A stretch of DNA of 10,998 bases from an uncultured Eubacteriales bacterium. GTDB taxonomy: Bacteria; Bacillota_A; Clostridia; Christensenellales; Aristaeellaceae. The position numbers and the translations under genes were made by a program. Below, in pieces: positions 6,870 through 10,998 of the stretch; position 1 is the first letter of the stretch, and the number at the start of each line of letters is the position of its first letter. Location: positions 1 to 10,998 of the forward strand of contig CADBLV010000243.1 in assembly GCA_902795555.1 (NCBI GenBank), given 5' to 3'. Below the pieces are notes generated by a model. It made no database searches. It saw only the letters and a program-made list of their open reading frames with translations, and was not told the origin of the DNA.

Positions 6870-9800
6870 GTGTTCCGCCGGGGAGGTTATACAAAGGAAA
6901 TGAAAAGAACGGATCGCGTACTTTGTCTGCTGATAGCGGCCGTAATGGCGGCAATGATATTTCCGGGGGTGCTGCTCGGGGGAGAAGGAACCGCGAAGGC
7001 GGGGGCAGTCAGCCTTCGGGTAACCTTGCGTGGGGAAACCGCGACGGGGGAAACGATTCCTCTGGAAGGCAGTTTCCGGATTTGGCAGGACGGCAGGGAG
7101 TGCGGGACGATCCGGTCAGGAGAGGACATTCTGAACCTGGGCAGCGGGGAACATCTCCGGATCGAACCGATTCCGGAGACGATGTCTCCCGGATGGGATC
7201 TGCAGGAAGCCTATCAGACGCTGGAAACCCTTGCGGCCGGAGATCATACGATTGAGATCATTCTGAAACCTTATCGTGGCCCGGAAACGGATTCCCGGAA
7301 AGCGTCTGCACAGACGGATGACGCGAACAACGGCGGATCAGAGGATGGAGCCGGCTTTGCCGCAGACGGTGAAACCGGTCGCCTGGCGGAAGACGGAACC
7401 GACAGCACTTCTGACAATTCAACCGATTCACTGAATCAGGATGCCTCCGGCGAGGAAGAGCCGGTGGCCCGGGCGGATCATACGCCTACCATGGGGCCGA
7501 CACCCGAGCCGACGCCCGGACCAACGCCGGTGGCGGAACTTGCGGCAGTTCACGATGAAAACGGCGGATCCGTTTGGGTCAATGTGTATCTGGATAAGAA
7601 CGGAAACGGCGAACAGGGTAATTATGAGGACGGTATCCGGGGCGTGACGGTGGTGCTGGAAAGCGAGGACGGGACGCCTCTGGCCCGACAGGAGACAGAC
7701 GCGGACGGGCGAATTGCCTTTGAGAAAATTCCGGAGGGAAGCTACCGGCTGCGCTGCTGGGCCCCTGAGAAACGGTGTTACAGCAAAAAGGGAAAGGCGG
7801 ACAGCCTGACTGCCAACTGCATGGAGCCTTCAGGAGAGGAAGAAGGCGTCAGCGAGTCGTTTCGGGTGCGTTCCGGCGCTTTGGTGGAACGGGGAATCGG
7901 CCTGATGCCGGCTGTCCGCATCAGCGGAACCTGCTGGATGGAGGATGTGGCGGAAGGCATATACAGGGATGGTGAAAGCGGCATCGCCGGGGTGAAGATC
8001 ACTCTGGACGGAGTGAAAAACGGCCTGCATTACGAAACTGTCAGCAGGGCGGACGGAACCTATTCCTTCGACCGGGTGAAGCCCGGCGGATATACCCTTA
8101 CAGCCTGGACGCCTGAGGGAATGATGTTCACACGGTACAGCGTCAAGGGAGGAAATCGGCGTTCTATCATCACCCGGGAGGGAGCTACCAAAGGCACGCG
8201 TAATCTGGATGCAAGTGACGGAGACGACATGTCTGAGCAGAACATCGGCTTCGTCTGGGCCGGGGGCATCAGAGGAATGTGCTTCGTAGACGCGAATTAC
8301 AACGGCCTTTATGACGAGGGCGAGGCCCCGGTGAAGGGCGTCAAAATTGCAATCGGCAAAGAAAACGCGGAAAAGGAAACTGCTGCGGTGAAAAGCGGGG
8401 AAGACGGAACCTTTACGATTCCCAGCCTCCGCGGCGGAAAATATCGGGTACGGGTGGTGCTGCCGGACGACGGCAGCGAGTTCAGCCGAGTGGTGTCTGT
8501 GCCCGAGGGCAATCATTTCGCGGCCCGGGCCGGGCGGCGGGAAAATTTCTGGAATGATTTTCAGCTGGCAGATATGGAAACCCGAGAGGTGAATGTCGGC
8601 GTGATCTATCCGGCCACCGTCAGCGGAACCGTGTATATGGACGACGATTTCAGCGGAACCAGATCGGGGAAGGAAAAAATCGTCGGTGGATTCAATGTCA
8701 CCCTTCTGGATGAAAAGGGCCGGTCCGTCGGCAGCGATAAGTCAAATGTGAAGGGCGTTTATGAAATCACGGGCGTGGTTCCCGGAGAATACACCCTGCA
8801 TGCCACGGCCCTGAACGGATACGCTTTCACGAAAACCGGGGAAGGCAGTGTCCTCGGAAATCTGGGCGGCGGAGAAGGCGAGAGCTCGCCTTTCCGCGTG
8901 GAGAGCGGAGACAGGCTGAAAGGGCTGGATATCGGGATGATCCTTCCCGGGACGGTGGAAGGCGTGGTTTTTGCGGATCGGAATGACGACGGAATCATGC
9001 AGGCGGACGAAGGCGGGCTGTCCGGCGCTGTTGTAAAGCTGATGAGTGAGGAAGGCGAAAACTTCCGGGTTGTGATTGGCGCGGACGGGCGTTTTGTGTT
9101 CGACGCGGTGATGCCCGGACGGTATTATCTCGCTTACGAGCTGCCTGCGGGGGCGGTGTTCGCTTCCGTGCCGAACACGATTTCCGGCGGGAACACGATC
9201 ACGTCTGATGGTACTGCGGCGGAAAAGACGGAAGACAGCACCGGGATGACATCGGCAGGTTCATCGGGGCTGACCGGCCGGGGTGACTGGTTTGATTTCC
9301 CCACCGGCGGCCATGTGCAGGCGCCTCTTTGCGGGGCGCTGACATTGGGAAGCATCCGTGCCGCAGCCTTCCGGGATCCGAACGGAAACGGCGTGATGGA
9401 CGCAGGAGAAACAGCGGTTTCGGGGATGAAGATGATCTGGACACCGGAAAGGGCCGGGCTGGAGGAGCTGAGTGCGACCAGCGGCACAGACGGTCTGATG
9501 GAAATCACCGGGATCCGGCCGGGAGAATGGACTGTCACCTTATGCTGTCCGGATGGCACGGTGATGACGCGGGCAGCATGGGTTCAGGGTACACTGCCGT
9601 TGAAGAGCGGGGAGACGAACCAGACGATCCGTGTGAACGCAGCCATGGGTCAGGAATGGAACAGCGGAACCATTGGCTGTGCTGTGCCTGCAGGTCTTGC
9701 GGGCGTGGCCTGGCTGGATGAGAATAATAACGGCCTGATGGACGAAGGAGAGGCACGGCCGGCGGGATACCGCCTGACTGTGGTGGACGAGCGGGATAGC

Positions 9801-10787
9801 AGCGTCTTCGCGGAACTGGTGACGGATGAGCAGGGTGTCTTCCAGAGCAGCGGGATGGTTCCCGGAAGCTATACGCTGATGATGGTCACGGCGAACAACC
9901 TGGCCGCGGCGAAGGATGGAGACAGCACGTTCCATGCGGAGGATCTGACCGACGGAAGCCATGCACTGGTTCAGCGCGGTGTGGTCCTGACGGAAGGAGA
10001 TGCCCGGAGCGATTTGCGGCTGGGGTTTGTGCGATACAGCCGTCTGGACGGAACGGTCTGGATGGATCGGGGCGGCGAGGTGGAGTCCCTGGCGGGAGCT
10101 TTGGTAACACTGACGGATGGAAACGGCAATCCTCTGGCATCTATGACAACCGGGGCGGACGGGCGATTTGGATTCATGCGCCTGATGCCCGGAACTTATC
10201 GGGTGGAAGCGGAACTGCCGGCCGGATGTGTAGTGGTGGAGCCGGGAGACGCCCGCCTGGCTGAAGGACTGGTGTCCATCGCGAAGGAAACCAACAGCCG
10301 CCACGGGGTTTCCGGGGATATCGCCGTGGTCATGGGGAAGGATCTGGCGGAGATGAATGTGGGTGCTGTGCTTCCCGGTGCGGTCGGCGATCTGTGTTGG
10401 CTGGATCTGGATGGGGACGGTCTTCAGGGAATGGGCGAAGGCGGTATACCCGGCGTGAAGATCGAGCTGATGCGGGATGGCACGGTCATCGCGGAAACGG
10501 TGACGGATCAATATGGATTCTATCGCTTTGAGGATGTGTATCCGGCAACTTACACGCTGGCCGTGACGCCGCCTTCGGAAGTCCGGCCCACCAGACAGGG
10601 CGTGAGGCCGGCGTTGATCAATTCAAAGCTGCGGGAAGAGGACTCCGCCCTGTGCGAAACCGTGGCTTTTGCGGTGGAAAGCGCTCAGGCAAATTATGAT
10701 GTGGATATCGGGTTTGTCTGCCGCGCCCCCGGCGTTTATCCTCCGGGGTATGGCAAAGGAAAGAAGCAGAACTGGGCGAACCGCTGA
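6870..10787 (+). CDS. Large secreted protein with nine tandem SdrD_B-like repeats
   Basis: The 1305-residue protein carries a Sec signal peptide (hydrophobic core about residues 17-38, likely cleavage after AKA near 44). Residues about 46-134 form a first beta-rich domain. An acidic Ser/Asp/Thr-rich region and a wall-spanning PT linker (PTMGPTPEPTPGPTP) follow, to about residue 222. Nine repeats of 112-135 residues then begin near 233, 349, 465, 583, 695, 828, 942, 1058 and 1171. Each repeat shows G(T/V)xW-type strands, then usually D-N-NG--D-GE as a putative calcium loop (for example DENNNGLMDEGE), then GVKI, then ADGxYxF and PGxYxL. This is the SdrD_B/Cna-B-like beta-sandwich pattern of surface adhesins. 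The C-terminus is short and basic (GYGKGKKQNWANR) with no LPXTG and no membrane segment, so how it is anchored is unknown. The GTG start is chosen for its better ribosome binding site; the ATG at 6900 gives a more typical signal peptide (MKRTDRV) and is a serious alternative. Confidence 0.88.
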   Translation: MFRRGGYTKEMKRTDRVLCLLIAAVMAAMIFPGVLLGGEGTAKAGAVSLRVTLRGETATGETIPLEGSFRIWQDGRECGTIRSGEDILNLGSGEHLRIEPIPETMSPGWDLQEAYQTLETLAAGDHTIEIILKPYRGPETDSRKASAQTDDANNGGSEDGAGFAADGETGRLAEDGTDSTSDNSTDSLNQDASGEEEPVARADHTPTMGPTPEPTPGPTPVAELAAVHDENGGSVWVNVYLDKNGNGEQGNYEDGIRGVTVVLESEDGTPLARQETDADGRIAFEKIPEGSYRLRCWAPEKRCYSKKGKADSLTANCMEPSGEEEGVSESFRVRSGALVERGIGLMPAVRISGTCWMEDVAEGIYRDGESGIAGVKITLDGVKNGLHYETVSRADGTYSFDRVKPGGYTLTAWTPEGMMFTRYSVKGGNRRSIITREGATKGTRNLDASDGDDMSEQNIGFVWAGGIRGMCFVDANYNGLYDEGEAPVKGVKIAIGKENAEKETAAVKSGEDGTFTIPSLRGGKYRVRVVLPDDGSEFSRVVSVPEGNHFAARAGRRENFWNDFQLADMETREVNVGVIYPATVSGTVYMDDDFSGTRSGKEKIVGGFNVTLLDEKGRSVGSDKSNVKGVYEITGVVPGEYTLHATALNGYAFTKTGEGSVLGNLGGGEGESSPFRVESGDRLKGLDIGMILPGTVEGVVFADRNDDGIMQADEGGLSGAVVKLMSEEGENFRVVIGADGRFVFDAVMPGRYYLAYELPAGAVFASVPNTISGGNTITSDGTAAEKTEDSTGMTSAGSSGLTGRGDWFDFPTGGHVQAPLCGALTLGSIRAAAFRDPNGNGVMDAGETAVSGMKMIWTPERAGLEELSATSGTDGLMEITGIRPGEWTVTLCCPDGTVMTRAAWVQGTLPLKSGETNQTIRVNAAMGQEWNSGTIGCAVPAGLAGVAWLDENNNGLMDEGEARPAGYRLTVVDERDSSVFAELVTDEQGVFQSSGMVPGSYTLMMVTANNLAAAKDGDSTFHAEDLTDGSHALVQRGVVLTEGDARSDLRLGFVRYSRLDGTVWMDRGGEVESLAGALVTLTDGNGNPLASMTTGADGRFGFMRLMPGTYRVEAELPAGCVVVEPGDARLAEGLVSIAKETNSRHGVSGDIAVVMGKDLAEMNVGAVLPGAVGDLCWLDLDGDGLQGMGEGGIPGVKIELMRDGTVIAETVTDQYGFYRFEDVYPATYTLAVTPPSEVRPTRQGVRPALINSKLREEDSALCETVAFAVESAQANYDVDIGFVCRAPGVYPPGYGKGKKQNWANR
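7566..10766 (+). repeat. Nine diverged coding repeats (SdrD_B-like domains)
   Basis: Repeat starts fall at about bases 7566, 7914, 8262, 8616, 8952, 9351, 9693, 10041 and 10380, giving a period of about 336-399 bases. Protein patterns are conserved (calcium-type loop, ADGxF, PGxY), but the DNA copies are widely diverged. This suggests old duplications rather than recent expansion, unlike the coiled-coil gene at 1407-2579. Confidence 0.75.
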
Positions 10788-10817
10788 CGACCGCCGGTGG
10801 CGGAAATTTCGTCAGCG
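10782..10817 (+). terminator. Long hairpin spanning the stop codon of the repeat protein
   Basis: The outer arms CGCTGACGA (10782-10790) and TCGTCAGCG (10809-10817) pair perfectly, with an inner stem CCGCC/GGCGG around GGT and five unpaired bases (AAATT) on one side. The TGA stop (10785-10787) lies inside the 5' arm. No T tract follows on either strand, so it is a candidate 3'-end stability or Rho-independent-like element rather than a standard terminator. Confidence 0.45.
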
Positions 10818-10828
10818 GTGAGGTCAAC

Positions 10829-10998
10829 CGAAACGAGCGAGCTGTCCTGTGGACAGTCGCGACGATTGAGGTTGCGGGGAACGAAGTGAGTGGTGCCCCA
10901 GTGGGGCATTCGCCGAAGGCGAAAACGAACTGAGTGAGTCCTGCCGCGCGCGGTGCGCGAGAGACGCGACTGCGTCTCCGCGGTGCGTGTGCGAATCA
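10829..10998. repeat. Non-coding hairpin cluster with AACGA..TGAG spacers
   Basis: At least five short hairpins follow one another: GCGA(G)CTGTCC/GGACAGTCGC with loop TGT (10837-10860); TGCCCC/GGGGCA with loop AGT (10894-10908); TTCGCC/GGCGAA with loop GAA (10909-10923); CGCGC/GCGCG with loop GGT (10947-10959); and GCG(A)GAGACGC/GCGTCTCCGC with loop GACT (10957-10981). The last two share bases, so they may be alternatives. Between them a motif recurs: AACGAGCGAG (10832-10841), AACGAAGTGAGTG (10880-10892) and AACGAACTGAGTGAG (10924-10938). No gene with a start and ribosome binding site is visible here. It looks like an extragenic palindromic repeat and continues past the window. Confidence 0.55.

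Noticed and set aside
5935..6954. Minus-strand open frame opposite the lipoprotein gene
   Set aside because: It overlaps a gene with a clear signal peptide, lipobox and ribosome binding site and has none of its own.
10829..10933. Short open frame through the hairpin cluster ending at TGA 10931-10933
   Set aside because: It has no start codon with a ribosome binding site, and the sequence is explained by inverted repeats.

Overview
The window looks like chromosomal DNA from a GC-rich, Gram-positive anaerobe of the Clostridia, perhaps a Christensenellales-type gut or rumen bacterium. The evidence is the rplI-dnaB pair next to a YhaM-type HD exoribonuclease, strong AGGAGG-type ribosome binding sites, a lipoprotein signal peptide, and secreted proteins with Pro/Thr-rich wall-spanning linkers. 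The genus is inference; no rRNA or tRNA is present to settle it. All six genes are on the + strand, and no transposase, integrase, phage gene, tRNA or CRISPR array is visible.

Layout. (1) 1-1336: the 3' part of a polytopic membrane protein, probably a GT-C-type glycosyltransferase, cut by the window edge. (2) 1407-2579: a membrane-anchored, highly repetitive Ala/Lys/Glu coiled-coil protein with its own near-consensus promoter, which lies inside the last codons of the preceding gene. (3) 2580-2897: a 318-base non-coding gap. It holds a perfect 13-bp dyad, a roughly 60-bp imperfect tandem duplication, a probable terminator and a strong promoter for rplI. (4) 2898-5812: a housekeeping block with rplI (ribosomal protein bL9), dnaB (replicative helicase) and a yhaM-like OB-fold plus HD-domain 3'-5' exoribonuclease. 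(5) 5917-10787: an envelope block with a PsbP/Mog1-like lipoprotein, followed 41 bases later by a 1305-residue secreted protein made of nine tandem SdrD_B-like beta-sandwich repeats. (6) 10788-10998: a non-coding tail packed with short hairpins separated by a recurring AACGA..TGAG motif, running off the window end.

How the genes relate. The rplI-dnaB-yhaM block is probably read from the promoter at 2792-2820. The lipoprotein and the repeat protein are close together, both exported and both carry PT-rich linkers, so they may act at the same surface structure; this is inference. The most unusual items are the nine-repeat surface protein with no LPXTG anchor and many cysteines, the heptad/hendecad coiled-coil protein, the duplicated hairpin module before rplI, and the hairpin cluster at the 3' end.
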